Assembly: GCA_934446355.1 (NCBI GenBank) | Contig: CAKSEC010000008.1 | Coordinates: 43,630-107,629, forward strand | Source: an uncultured Oscillospiraceae bacterium | Lineage (GTDB): Bacteria > Bacillota > Clostridia > Oscillospirales > Ruminococcaceae | Length of the DNA: 64,000 nucleotides | Direction of reading: 5' to 3' | Shown: one piece after another, positions 51,764 to 61,042 of the stretch | How the letters are laid out: each line of letters opens with the position of its first letter | Position numbering within the stretch: position 1 is the first letter of the stretch | Position numbers and translations under genes: made by a program | The notes under the pieces: model-generated | The model's database searches: none | Told to the model about the DNA's origin: nothing | What the model saw: the letters and a program-made list of their open reading frames with translations, nothing else

Positions 51764-52981
51764 ATGAGCAAGCTGAACAAGAAGAATGTAGAGGATCTGA
51801 ACGTAAAGGGCAAGAAGGTACTTGTCCGTGTTGATTTCAACGTTCCGATGAAGGACGGAAAGATCACCAACGACAACCGTATCACCGCTGCGCTCCCCAC
51901 CATCAATAAGCTGGTAGAGAACGGCGCAAAGGTTATCCTGTGCTCTCACCTCGGCAAGCCGAAGAACGGTCCTGAGGACAAGTTCTCCCTTAAGGCTGCC
52001 GCTGACAGACTGGCTGAGCTGGTCAACACCAAGGTGGTATTCGCTAAGGACGATAAGGTTACCGGCGATATCGCAAAGAAGGCTGTTGCAGAGATGAAGG
52101 ACGGCGAGATCGTCGTTCTCGAAAATACACGTTTCAGAGGCGCAGAGGAAACCAAGAACGGCGAGGAATTCAGCAAGGAACTGGCTGACCTGACCGACGG
52201 CATTTTCGTAATGGACGCATTCGGTTCTTCCCACAGAGCGCACGCTTCCACTGTCGGCGTAACAAAGTTCGTTAAGGAGACCGCTGTTGGCTACCTGATG
52301 AACAAGGAGATCGAGTTCCTCGGCAATGCTGTTGAGAACCCCGTTCGTCCGTTCGTTGCAATTCTCGGCGGCGCAAAGGTTGCAGACAAGCTGAACGTTA
52401 TCTCCAACCTGCTTGAAAAGTGCGACACGCTCATCATCGGCGGCGGTATGGCTTACACATTCCTCAAGGCTAAGGGCTTCGAGGTAGGCACATCACTGGT
52501 TGACGACGAGAAGATCGACTACTGCAAGGAAATGATCGAAAAGGCTGAGAAGCTTGGCAAGAAGCTGCTCCTGCCTGTTGATACAACTATCGCTAAGGCA
52601 TTCCCCGACCCCATCGACGCTCCTATCGAGGTATCTGTTGTTGATTCCGACAAGATCCCCGCTGACATGATGGGTCTGGATATCGGCCCCAAGACCATGG
52701 AACTGTTCGCAGAGGCTGCAAAGTCCGCTAAGACAGTTGTATGGAACGGCCCGATGGGCGTATTTGAGAACCCCGTTCTGAAGAAGGGTACTGTCGCTGT
52801 ATGCGAGGCTCTCGCAGCTGCTGACGCTACCACCATCATCGGCGGCGGCGATTCCGCTACTGCAGCCATCAACCTTGGCTACGCAGACAAGATGAGCCAC
52901 ATCTCCACCGGCGGCGGCGCTTCCCTTGAATACCTTGAGGGTAAGGGTCTGCCCGGTATCGACGCAATTCAGGATAAGTAA
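51764..52981 (+). CDS. pgk: Phosphoglycerate kinase
   Basis: A 405-residue glycolytic kinase that makes ATP from 1,3-bisphosphoglycerate. The hallmark VLVRVDFNVPMKDGKI is near the N-terminus; FVAILGGAKVADKLNVI and the nucleotide-binding GGGDSATAAINLG are intact. The strong codon bias fits an abundant enzyme. gap is not adjacent; tpiA and gpmI lie downstream after an inserted leucine-rich-repeat gene. Confidence 0.97.
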   Translation: MSKLNKKNVEDLNVKGKKVLVRVDFNVPMKDGKITNDNRITAALPTINKLVENGAKVILCSHLGKPKNGPEDKFSLKAAADRLAELVNTKVVFAKDDKVTGDIAKKAVAEMKDGEIVVLENTRFRGAEETKNGEEFSKELADLTDGIFVMDAFGSSHRAHASTVGVTKFVKETAVGYLMNKEIEFLGNAVENPVRPFVAILGGAKVADKLNVISNLLEKCDTLIIGGGMAYTFLKAKGFEVGTSLVDDEKIDYCKEMIEKAEKLGKKLLLPVDTTIAKAFPDPIDAPIEVSVVDSDKIPADMMGLDIGPKTMELFAEAAKSAKTVVWNGPMGVFENPVLKKGTVAVCEALAAADATTIIGGGDSATAAINLGYADKMSHISTGGGASLEYLEGKGLPGIDAIQDK

Positions 52982-52991
52982 TTTTCTGGCA

Positions 52992-53019
52992 CAGGAGAGC
53001 AGGTGTTCCTGTTCTCCTG
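52992..53019 (+). terminator. Terminator after pgk
   Basis: A 12-base-pair stem with one G-T pair and a TGTT loop (52992-53003 with 53008-53019), followed by TTTCTATATT. Read-through into the next gene would still be needed, as no clear promoter follows it. Confidence 0.75.
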
Positions 53020-53090
53020 TTTCTATATTCCGGCTTTCATGCACAGTATACCGACAACAGACAACAGACGCTTAAAAAGGAAGGTATTTT

Positions 53091-54464
53091 ATGCGAAAGA
53101 ACAGGCTTATCTCTTTATTCACTGCAGCGGTCATGGCGGCTTCTGCGCTCATGTCCGGAGTGACGGCTGCTGCACAGACGACCGAGGTCCCCAGACTTAC
53201 TATCGTGGACGATGTATACGACGCTGGCACTGACGACGCTAAGCAGGAGAACACCGTACAGCTTTTCGGCTGCGCTGTTCCTGCGGACGTCAAGAAGGCG
53301 TGCTTCATCACCGGCAATGAATTTGACTCGATGGTTCAGTTTTATAAGGAATACGCCGAGGACTACGGCGAGAATTACTTCTACTGCTCGGATTACAGCA
53401 AGATAGACTGCGCAGAGATAGCGGAAAAGCTTCCGAAGCTGACCGCTCTGTCTATAATAAATTCTGATGTGAAAAATATCGAGGCTCTCTCCGGCATGAA
53501 GAAGCTGAGGACTCTGGAGTTTCACCTGAACGAGGGAACGGAGGATATCTCGTTCCTGACCTCTCTGCCGAAGCTTACGACATTCAAAATCACGCAGTAC
53601 TATGGTTATGAGATAAAGGACCTTACACCTGTTTCCTCGCTCACAAAGCTCAAAAAGCTGCAGATAAGCTGCGATTCTGAGCGTGATCTGACGTTCCTCA
53701 AAGGTCTGAAAAATCTGAAAAACCTTGACCTTGACTTTGAATTTTCCAGCATTGCACCGCTTTCCAAGCTTACAAAGCTGAAAACGCTCAGACTGAACAG
53801 TTCAAGCATCTCGGATATTTCGCCGCTTGCAAAGCTCAAAAACCTGACAACCCTTGAAATACTTGAGCGCAACCACATCAAGGACATTTCGGTGATAGGC
53901 AAGCTGACAAAGCTGAAATCGCTCATGCTGCACACGATGGACGTAGATTCTGTCGCAGTGCTGAGCAAGCTGAAAAAGCTGGAAAGCCTTTCGCTGATGT
54001 ACGTGAAGTGCTCTGACGCACGCAAGGTGGTGTCCGGTCTTACCACGCTGAAATCGCTTGATATCACGGACGTGGATATGGGCAAGGACTGCGGATTCTT
54101 GAAAAAGCTGAAGAACCTTGAAACTCTGGTCATGCTGTATCCGGGCTTCACGAGTATTGACGGCATTCAGAACTGCACAAACCTGAAGGACCTCTGGCTG
54201 CAGGACAAGTCGCTCAGCGACATCAGCCCGTTCAAGAAGCTGAAAAAGCTGGAAGTACTCAATATCAGCAACAGCGGGGTTACCGATATATCGGCTCTTG
54301 CGAAGCTGAAGAACATCAGGACGCTGTATATTCAGGGCAATTCCATCAGCGATTATTCTGCGCTCACCGGCATGAAGAAGCTGGAATACCTCTGGACTGA
54401 CGGACTGCCCGGCGATGTGTTCAGCGCAGTGCTCGAAGCTAACCCCAACTGCATTATTTTCTGA
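53091..54464 (+). CDS. Secreted leucine-rich-repeat protein
   Basis: A 457-residue protein with a signal peptide (MRKNRLISLFTAAVMAASAL and cleavage near TAAAQ). After a 90-residue N-terminal region come about 16 leucine-rich repeats of the internalin/SDS22 kind, e.g. LTKLKTLRLNSSSISDISPL, each about 22 residues with the DISPL or DISAL end. No wall anchor or membrane segment follows; the chain stops soon after the last repeat. Such proteins usually bind other proteins or glycans outside the cell. It interrupts the pgk-tpiA-gpmI order, which is unusual. ATG follows AAGGAAGG. Confidence 0.87.
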   Translation: MRKNRLISLFTAAVMAASALMSGVTAAAQTTEVPRLTIVDDVYDAGTDDAKQENTVQLFGCAVPADVKKACFITGNEFDSMVQFYKEYAEDYGENYFYCSDYSKIDCAEIAEKLPKLTALSIINSDVKNIEALSGMKKLRTLEFHLNEGTEDISFLTSLPKLTTFKITQYYGYEIKDLTPVSSLTKLKKLQISCDSERDLTFLKGLKNLKNLDLDFEFSSIAPLSKLTKLKTLRLNSSSISDISPLAKLKNLTTLEILERNHIKDISVIGKLTKLKSLMLHTMDVDSVAVLSKLKKLESLSLMYVKCSDARKVVSGLTTLKSLDITDVDMGKDCGFLKKLKNLETLVMLYPGFTSIDGIQNCTNLKDLWLQDKSLSDISPFKKLKKLEVLNISNSGVTDISALAKLKNIRTLYIQGNSISDYSALTGMKKLEYLWTDGLPGDVFSAVLEANPNCIIF

Positions 54465-54511
54465 CAAACTCAGCCAAACGCTGAAAAATATAACCTAAGG
54501 AGAAAACGAAC

Positions 54512-55285
54512 ATGAAGAAGAATGTAAGAAAGGCAATAATTGCCGGCAACTGGAAGATGAACAAGACCCGCCCCGAAGCAAAGGCGCTTCTCGAAGAACT
54601 CAAGCCGATGGTGGCTGACGTAAAGGACGTTGAGGTTGTGGCTTGCGTTCCTTTCACGAATCTCGAAACCGCACTTGCTGCAACAGCAGGCACAAACATA
54701 AAGATAGGCGCAGAGAACTGCCACTTTGAGAAGAGCGGCGCATTCACCGGCGAGATCTCCGCTGATATGCTGGCAGAGATGGGCGTTGAGTATGTAGTGC
54801 TGGGTCACTCTGAGCGCCGTCAGTACTTCGCTGAAACAGACGAAACCGTAAACAAGAGAACAAAGGCTGCCCTTGCTGCAGGCCTAAAGCCTATCGTATG
54901 CGTTGGCGAGCTTCTCGCAGAGCGTGAGGCTGACATCACTGAGGAAGTTATCTCCCGCCAGATAAAGCTTGATTTCGCAGGCATTTCCGCTGACGACCTG
55001 AAGAAGTGCGTTATCGCTTACGAGCCTGTATGGGCTATTGGCACCGGCAAGACTGCTACCGCTGATCAGGCTGAGGAGGTTTGCGCATTTATCCGTGCAA
55101 CTCTCGCAAAGCTTTACGGCGCTGATGTCGCTGAAACCATCACTGTACAGTACGGCGGTTCAATGAACGCAAAGAACGCAGCAGAGCTGCTTTCCAAGAC
55201 CAACGTTGACGGCGGACTTATCGGCGGCGCTTCACTCAAGGCTGCTGATTTCACCACCATCATCATGGCAGCAGTAAACGGCTGA
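54512..55285 (+). CDS. tpiA: Triosephosphate isomerase
   Basis: A 257-residue TIM barrel that interconverts dihydroxyacetone phosphate and glyceraldehyde-3-phosphate. Active-site features: AGNWKMNKT, VVLGHSERRQYF (catalytic histidine), and AYEPVWAIGTGKTA (catalytic glutamate and flexible loop). ATG follows AAGGAGAA. It lies 24 bases before gpmI in one transcript. Confidence 0.97.
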   Translation: MKKNVRKAIIAGNWKMNKTRPEAKALLEELKPMVADVKDVEVVACVPFTNLETALAATAGTNIKIGAENCHFEKSGAFTGEISADMLAEMGVEYVVLGHSERRQYFAETDETVNKRTKAALAAGLKPIVCVGELLAEREADITEEVISRQIKLDFAGISADDLKKCVIAYEPVWAIGTGKTATADQAEEVCAFIRATLAKLYGADVAETITVQYGGSMNAKNAAELLSKTNVDGGLIGGASLKAADFTTIIMAAVNG

Positions 55286-55309
55286 TTCGTCTGATAGTAA
55301 GGAGCAATT

Positions 55310-56890
55310 ATGAAAGCAAAGAAACCTGTATTATTAGTAGTAATGGACGGTGTGGGCTTCTCTAAGACCCATCTCGGCGACGCTGTTGGCGAGGCAAACA
55401 CTCCCACGCTCGACTGGATGCTGGCAAACTGCCCCAACACCCGCCTGAAAGCGCACGGCGACGCAGTAGGTCTGCCCTCTGACGACGACATGGGCAACTC
55501 TGAGGTAGGTCACAACGCTATAGGCTGCGGTCAGATATACTCTCAGGGCGCAAAGCTTGTAAACGAGAGCATCGAAAGCGGCAAGATGTACGAGTCCGAC
55601 GCATGGAAGGAACTTGTGAACAACGTCAAGAGCAAGAACTCCACAATGCACTTCATCGGTTTGCTGTCAGACGGTAACGTACATTCCAACATCAAGCACC
55701 TGTTCAACATGATAAAGAAGGCTAAGGCTGAGGGTGTATCCAGAGTAAGGGTACACGCACTGCTTGACGGCAGAGATGTTCCCCCGCAGACCGCTCAGAT
55801 ATATATCGAGCAGCTTGAAAATCTGTTTGCAGAACTGAACGACGGCAGCTTCGAGGGCAGAATCGCAAGCGGCGGCGGCCGTATGAAGATAACCATGGAC
55901 CGCTATCAGGCTGACTGGCCGATGGTAGAGCGCGGCTGGAACGCTCACGTAAGAGGCGAGGGCAGACAGTTCGCAAACGCTATGGACGCACTCAACACAC
56001 TGCGTGCTGAGACCGGCGTTGCAAGCGATCAGGATCTTCCCGCATTCGTTATCGCAGAGAATGGCGAGCCTGTCGGCAAGATAGTTGACGGCGACAGCGT
56101 TATCCTGTTCAACTTCAGAGGCGACCGTGCTATCGAACTTTCTATGGCGTTTGATATGGTAGAGTTCGACCACTTCAACAGAGGTCCGAAGCCTGACGTA
56201 TGCTATGCAGGTATGCTGCAGTATGACGGCGACCTTAAGCTTCCGGCACGCTTCCTCGTAAATCCGCCTGAGATAACCAACACCATGACCGAGGTATTCG
56301 TTAAGGCTGGCTACAACGAGTACGCTATATCAGAGACCCAGAAGTACGGTCATGTAACATATTTCTGGAACGGCAACCGCAGCGGCAAGGTAAGCGAGGA
56401 ACTTGAAACCTACGTTGAGATCCCGTCGGATAACGTAAGCTTCGACCAGCGTCCGTGGATGAAGTCCGCAGAGATAACCGACTGCCTTATTGAGGCAATA
56501 AGAAGCGGCAAGTACGACTTCCTGCGCTGCAACTACCCCAACGGCGACATGGTGGGACACACCGGCAGCATGGACGCTACCATAATCGGCGTAGAGTCCG
56601 TTGACCTTGGTCTTGCAAGACTGAAAGAGGTATGCGACGAGTGCGGAGTTACAATGCTCATCACCGCCGACCACGGCAATGCCGACGAAATGCTTGAAAA
56701 GAACAAGAAGGGCGAACTGCAGGTAAGAACTGCGCACTCGCTGAACCCCGTTCCTTTCATCATTTACGACAAGGAAATCCAGTATACCATCAAGCCCAGC
56801 GATAAGTACGGACTTGCAAACATCGCTCCGACAGTTGTGAAGATCTTCGGTCTTGAAGCCCCCGACTGCTGGGAGGACAGCATGATCTGA
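55310..56890 (+). CDS. gpmI: 2,3-bisphosphoglycerate-independent phosphoglycerate mutase
   Basis: A 526-residue metal-dependent mutase of the alkaline phosphatase superfamily, converting 3- to 2-phosphoglycerate. The phosphorylated serine is in DDDMGNSEVGHNAIG; metal ligands are in VVMDGVGFS, NYPNGDMVGHTG and ITADHGNADEM. Length and motifs are complete. Last gene of the glycolytic cluster. Confidence 0.97.
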   Translation: MKAKKPVLLVVMDGVGFSKTHLGDAVGEANTPTLDWMLANCPNTRLKAHGDAVGLPSDDDMGNSEVGHNAIGCGQIYSQGAKLVNESIESGKMYESDAWKELVNNVKSKNSTMHFIGLLSDGNVHSNIKHLFNMIKKAKAEGVSRVRVHALLDGRDVPPQTAQIYIEQLENLFAELNDGSFEGRIASGGGRMKITMDRYQADWPMVERGWNAHVRGEGRQFANAMDALNTLRAETGVASDQDLPAFVIAENGEPVGKIVDGDSVILFNFRGDRAIELSMAFDMVEFDHFNRGPKPDVCYAGMLQYDGDLKLPARFLVNPPEITNTMTEVFVKAGYNEYAISETQKYGHVTYFWNGNRSGKVSEELETYVEIPSDNVSFDQRPWMKSAEITDCLIEAIRSGKYDFLRCNYPNGDMVGHTGSMDATIIGVESVDLGLARLKEVCDECGVTMLITADHGNADEMLEKNKKGELQVRTAHSLNPVPFIIYDKEIQYTIKPSDKYGLANIAPTVVKIFGLEAPDCWEDSMI

Positions 56891-56912
56891 GCCTAGAAGC
56901 TAGGTAATAATC

Positions 56913-56944
56913 AGAATGAGTTCGGCATAAGCTGAACTCATTCT
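56913..56944 (+). terminator. Terminator after gpmI
   Basis: A perfect 11-base-pair stem (56913-56923 with 56934-56944), followed by TTTTTG. Confidence 0.92.
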
Positions 56945-56960
56945 TTTTTGCACATAAAAA

Positions 56961-56997
56961 ATTCGCCCCCGAAAGTCGATCGCTTTCGGGGGCGAAT
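56961..56997. terminator. Terminator of cysK, bidirectional
   Basis: A perfect 15-base-pair stem (56961-56975 with 56983-56997). An A-run to its left gives the U-run for the minus-strand cysK transcript. Confidence 0.92.
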
Positions 56998-57018
56998 ATC
57001 AAAGGCAGAAGTAGGTTA

Positions 57019-57948
57019 TTATTCAGCGAACATTGCGGTGGAGAGGTATCTTTCGCCGGTGTCGGGCAGGAGCACTACTATATTCTTGCCCTTGTTCTCA
57101 GGACGCTTTGCAAGCTGGATAGCAGCCCACATAGCAGCGCCGGAAGAAATTCCGACCAGTACGCCCTGAGTTCTTGCGATACGTCTGCCAGTTTCGAATG
57201 CGTCCTCGTTCTCAACGGTGATTATCTCGTCGTAGATTTTTGTGTTGAGAGTTTCGGGAACGAAGCCTGCGCCGATACCCTGAATCTTGTGCGGGCCAGC
57301 CTTGCCCTCTGAAAGCACGGGGGAGGTCTTAGGCTCGACAGCAACGACCTTTATGTCGGGGTTCTTTGATTTGAGGTACTTGCCCACGCCGCTTATTGTG
57401 CCGCCAGTGCCTACGCCGGCAACGAAGATGTCAACCTTGCCGTCGGTGTCGTCCCAGATCTCAACGCCTGTGGAAGCCTCGTGAGCGGCGGGGTTAGCGG
57501 GGTTAGTGAACTGTGACGGAATGAAGCCGCCGGGGATCTCCTTGGCAAGTTCGTTAGCCTTTTCGATAGCGCCTTTCATGCCCTTTGCGCCGTCGGTGAG
57601 CACGAGTTCTGCGCCGTATGCTTTCATAAGATTGCGGCGCTCAACGCTCATGGTTTCGGGCATTACGATGATTATGCGGTAGTTTCTTGCGGCAGCGACT
57701 GCGGAAAGTCCGATGCCGGTGTTGCCGCTGGTCGGCTCGATAATAACGCTGTCGGGCTTGAGCACTCCACGCTTCTCAGCGTCGTCTATCATTGCGGCAG
57801 CTACTCTGTCCTTTACGCTTCCAGCAGGATTGAAAAGCTCCAGCTTTGCGAAGATCTTTGCACCGGTCTGCTCCTCGGCTTCAAGCTTTGTTACTTCGAG
57901 CAGGGGGGTGTGTCCAACGAGGTCTGTGATGGTCTGATAAACTTTCAT
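57019..57948 (-). CDS. cysK: Cysteine synthase A (O-acetylserine sulfhydrylase)
   Basis: A 309-residue PLP enzyme that forms cysteine from O-acetylserine and sulfide. The PLP lysine is in NPAGSVKDRVAAAM; the substrate loop is EPTSGNTGIGLS, and the phosphate-binding loop is VGTGGTISGVG. The ATG at 57948 follows AAAGGAG; the longer in-frame start lacks a site. No serine acetyltransferase is nearby. Its own promoter lies 80-110 bases upstream. Confidence 0.96.
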   Translation of the reverse strand: MKVYQTITDLVGHTPLLEVTKLEAEEQTGAKIFAKLELFNPAGSVKDRVAAAMIDDAEKRGVLKPDSVIIEPTSGNTGIGLSAVAAARNYRIIIVMPETMSVERRNLMKAYGAELVLTDGAKGMKGAIEKANELAKEIPGGFIPSQFTNPANPAAHEASTGVEIWDDTDGKVDIFVAGVGTGGTISGVGKYLKSKNPDIKVVAVEPKTSPVLSEGKAGPHKIQGIGAGFVPETLNTKIYDEIITVENEDAFETGRRIARTQGVLVGISSGAAMWAAIQLAKRPENKGKNIVVLLPDTGERYLSTAMFAE

Positions 57949-58027
57949 GATAAAGTCTCCTTTACAAATTGTGTATTTTCCCGACAGGCTCCGGAGGAAT
58001 ACCAACATCACCTATCAACTTGATATG

Positions 58028-58056
58028 ATTTTAGCATATTTATTCCGATTTGTCAA
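58028..58056 (-). promoter_or_regulatory. Promoter of cysK
   Basis: On the minus strand a perfect TTGACA and TAAAAT with a 17-base spacer, just inside the edge of the repeated structured element. Confidence 0.82.
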
Positions 58057-58095
58057 GGGGTATTCGGAAATTTTTTCAGATTTTTTTCGGACAAT

Positions 58096-58424
58096 AGACT
58101 GGCGATAACCCTTTATCTTCGTCGTAAGGCGAAAACCTCTAATGCGCAGCGTCGTGCTGCGCTCTGGGTTTTCGCTTGTGGCGTCCTGCCACAACCCGCA
58201 TAACGGCAGGCACAAGCAGGACGCTTGTGCCGTTGCCCCAAAAGCCCGACACGATGTCGGGCAACTAAGGGCAACCTGCACAAACACGACGTTTGTGCCA
58301 TTGTCCCCAAAGCCCGACACGATGTCGGGCATTATAGGACAATATGACATAGCCTAGCCGTAGGGCTTGTTCCTATAATCTGAGGGCTTCTCGCCAGTCT
58401 GGAGAGGTGGACTTTATTTGACAA
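58096..58424. repeat. Structured intergenic element, copy B, with two 68-base modules
   Basis: Homologous to copy A over its whole length. The base stem AGACTGGCGA (58096-58105) pairs perfectly with TCGCCAGTCT (58391-58400). The inner stem is GCGAAAACC with GGTTTTCGC around GCGCAGC/GCTGCGC, then TTGTGGC with GCCACAA. Two modules follow, 58211-58278 and 58279-58346: GCACAAGC with GCTTGTGC and GTTGCCC with GGGCAAC in the first; GCACAAAC with GTTTGTGC and ATTGTCC with GGACAAT in the second. Both modules keep the same inner GCCCGACA/TGTCGGGC hairpin. It lies between the GH31 terminator and the cysK promoter. Confidence 0.85.
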
Positions 58425-58428
58425 AACT

Positions 58429-58456
58429 AAAGGGACTGCGGCAATGCAGTCCCTTT
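58429..58456 (-). terminator. Terminator of the GH31 gene
   Basis: An 11-base-pair stem (58429-58439 with 58446-58456); on the minus strand it continues into AGTTTTG. Confidence 0.85.
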
Positions 58457-58502
58457 GATTATAACAGCCTGCTTTCCAGACTGTCAAGAAGTGCTAATAT
58501 CG

Positions 58503-60812
58503 TCAGCCTACTACTACATTCAGACCTTCTGCGCTTCTGATCGTGTAATCCTTAGCTGTGCCTTCTGCGGTTACCTTGATGGTGTCGCCGGTGCGTTCTG
58601 CCTTTACGGTCAGGACAACGTTGCTGTCAGCGTCATAGATCTTGGTTTCAGCGGTCTTGCCGTCCTCAAGCTGGTAGATAACGATGTCAGCCTTGTCGCC
58701 GTAAGCATAGGTGAATGCACGCTGGAAGTTACCGTATGCTATGATACTGTTCGGCTTAGCAAGAACAGGCATTTCAAAGTAGTTGTTCTTTGTGGAGTAC
58801 CACTTGCCGCCCTCGTATACCTTGCCGCTCTGGATATCGGTCCAGTTGCCTGCGGGTACGTAGAACTCAGCAATGCCCTCCTCGTTGAATACCGGAGCAA
58901 CAAGCAGGTCGTCGCCCAGCATATACTGACGGTCGAGCGAAAGCGTAGCGGGGTCGTCCGCATATTCCATGACCATAGCCCTCATCATCGGGATACCGGT
59001 CGCATGGGTCTTGTTTGCCTGTGCGAAGAGGTATGGCATAAGCTTGCCCTTGAGTTTTGTCCAGTGGCGGAGAACATCGCAGCTTTCCTCGTCAAAGTTC
59101 CACGGAACACGGTAGCTGCTGTTGCCGTGCAGTCTGGAGTGAGAGGACATAAGACCGAATGCGCACCATCTCTTGTACAGGTCGGGCGTACCCTGTGCCT
59201 CGAAGCCGGAGATGTCGTGGCTGAAGTAGCCGAAGCCGCTCATGCACAGCGACAGACCGCCCCTGAGTGTCTCCCACATGGACTCGTAGTTGGAGAAGCA
59301 GTCGCCGCCCCAGTGAACGGGGAACTGCTGACCGCCGACAGTCGCAGAACGTGCGAACAGGCACGCCTTGTCCTTGCCGTAGTATTCCTCCAGTACCTCG
59401 AATACAGTCTTGTTGTAGAGGTAGGTGTAATAGTTGTGCATCTTGTAGGGGTCGCTGCCGTCGTAGTATACGATATCCTTTGTCGGGATACGCTCGCCGA
59501 AGTCGGTCTTGAATGCGTTGACGCCCATCTCGCAGAGCGCACGCAGCTTGCCCTTGTACCACTCGCACGCAGCGGGGTTAGTGAAGTCCACTATAGCCAT
59601 ACCGGGCTGCCACATATCGCCCTGCCATACGCTTCCGTCCTTGGTCTTGAGGAAGTAGCCGCCCTTTACGCCCTCGTCGAACATAGAGGAACGCTGTGCG
59701 ATGTAGGAGTTTATCCACACGCATATTTCCAGACCCTTTGCTTTCAGTCTGTCGAGCATAGCCTTGGGGTCGGGGAACATTCTCTTGTCCCATGTGAGGT
59801 CGCACCAGTTGAACTCCTTCATCCAGAAGCAGTCAAAGTGGAACACCTCCAGCGGGATATCGCGCTCAGCCATGCCGTCGATGAAGCTTGAAACGGTCTT
59901 TTCGTCATAGTCGGTGGTGAACGAGGTGGTCAGCCACAGACCGAAAGTATATGCAGGTGTGAGAGCAGGCTTGCCGGTCAGCGTGGTGTAGGTGGAAACC
60001 ACGTCCGTCAGCTTCTCGCCGCCTATCAGGAAGTACTCCATATGCTCGCCCTGAACGGAGAATGCTACCTTGGATACGGTTTCGCTTGCTACCTCAAAGG
60101 TGACCTTTTCGGGGTGGTTCACGAATACGCCGTAGTTTCTGGAGGATACGTAGAACGGAATGGACTTGTAGCTCTGCTCGGAACTTGTGCCGCCGTCGTT
60201 GTTCCATACTTCGACGGTCTGACCGTTCTTTACGAATGTGGAGAACTTCTCGCCGAAGCCGTAAAGGCACTCGCCGACAGAGATGTTCAGCATTTCACGC
60301 ATTACGCCGCCGTCCTCAGTTTCGTCATGTGAGAAGAACGGCTTCATCTGGTCCACAGCCATGCGCTCGTTGGTTTTCCACTGCTCCTCGGTGATGTAGG
60401 AAGTGGTGCGCCAGCCCTCCTTGGTGAGCAGCTTGTCGTTGTAGTAGTACTTGATATCCCATGCGCCGGACTTGCCCACGACAACTCTTGTGCTGCCGGA
60501 GATAAGTTCAAATGCGCTGTCGGTCTCCTTTATCACGGGCTTAAAGTTCTTGTCCTCGTTAAGCTGGAAATCAGGGTTCTTATGTACTCTGCCCTTGAAA
60601 TGGTCGATGGATACCTTGATGGTATTTTCAAGGGTAGAAGTGAATGTTATTTCAAGCACGGGACCGCCGAGGGTCATGCCTCTGTTGCCTATCCACTGGT
60701 TCGTGGCGAGCACATTAATAGAGGTTCCGTCTGATGTCACCTCGTACATCTGGGTGGCGTAGTTAACGCCGTAGCCGGGCTTGTTCAGCCATAATCCGTC
60801 TGCATACTTCAT
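58503..60812 (-). CDS. yicI: Glycoside hydrolase family 31, alpha-xylosidase (YicI-like)
   Basis: A 769-residue intracellular glycosidase (no signal peptide) acting on alpha-linked xylose or glucose. The nucleophile aspartate is in VNAFKTDFGERIP and the acid/base aspartate in VHWGGDCFSNYES. The FHFDCFWMKEFNWCDLTWDK region is typical of YicI-type alpha-xylosidases, suggesting xyloglucan fragments as substrate. ATG follows GGAGGA. It is monocistronic, and a LacI-type operator directly after its start of transcription suggests repression by a sugar-sensing regulator. Confidence 0.9.
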   Translation of the reverse strand: MKYADGLWLNKPGYGVNYATQMYEVTSDGTSINVLATNQWIGNRGMTLGGPVLEITFTSTLENTIKVSIDHFKGRVHKNPDFQLNEDKNFKPVIKETDSAFELISGSTRVVVGKSGAWDIKYYYNDKLLTKEGWRTTSYITEEQWKTNERMAVDQMKPFFSHDETEDGGVMREMLNISVGECLYGFGEKFSTFVKNGQTVEVWNNDGGTSSEQSYKSIPFYVSSRNYGVFVNHPEKVTFEVASETVSKVAFSVQGEHMEYFLIGGEKLTDVVSTYTTLTGKPALTPAYTFGLWLTTSFTTDYDEKTVSSFIDGMAERDIPLEVFHFDCFWMKEFNWCDLTWDKRMFPDPKAMLDRLKAKGLEICVWINSYIAQRSSMFDEGVKGGYFLKTKDGSVWQGDMWQPGMAIVDFTNPAACEWYKGKLRALCEMGVNAFKTDFGERIPTKDIVYYDGSDPYKMHNYYTYLYNKTVFEVLEEYYGKDKACLFARSATVGGQQFPVHWGGDCFSNYESMWETLRGGLSLCMSGFGYFSHDISGFEAQGTPDLYKRWCAFGLMSSHSRLHGNSSYRVPWNFDEESCDVLRHWTKLKGKLMPYLFAQANKTHATGIPMMRAMVMEYADDPATLSLDRQYMLGDDLLVAPVFNEEGIAEFYVPAGNWTDIQSGKVYEGGKWYSTKNNYFEMPVLAKPNSIIAYGNFQRAFTYAYGDKADIVIYQLEDGKTAETKIYDADSNVVLTVKAERTGDTIKVTAEGTAKDYTIRSAEGLNVVVG

Positions 60813-60862
60813 TGGTGTTGTCCTCCGTTGGTTTCATTTTGTAGATTTCTCAGAATGGGCTG

Positions 60863-60874
60863 GTAATCGTTTAC
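60863..60874. promoter_or_regulatory. Putative LacI-family operator before GH31
   Basis: GTAATCGTTTAC is close to the GTAAACGTTTAC palindrome (one base different). It sits about 10-20 bases downstream of the expected transcription start, a classic roadblock position. Confidence 0.6.
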
Positions 60875-60889
60875 ACGCCCGATATTCTT

Positions 60890-60918
60890 ATTCTATCATA
60901 CTTATAAGAAAAATTCAA
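60890..60918 (-). promoter_or_regulatory. Promoter of the GH31 gene
   Basis: On the minus strand TTGAAT and TAGAAT with a 17-base spacer; TATGAT partly overlaps as an alternative -10. Confidence 0.65.
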
Positions 60919-60962
60919 GGGGGTATTAAGATTTTTTTCAGAAAATTAATTTCTAAAAAAGC

Positions 60963-60991
60963 TTGAAATTTGTTGTAAAAAGATTTATAAT
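60963..60991 (+). promoter_or_regulatory. Promoter of the diguanylate cyclase gene
   Basis: TTGAAA and a perfect TATAAT with a 17-base spacer. Confidence 0.78.
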
Positions 60992-61042
60992 AATATAATG
61001 ATATATAAGGTCACCTCTAAAAAATAATGGGGAGCGGAAACA

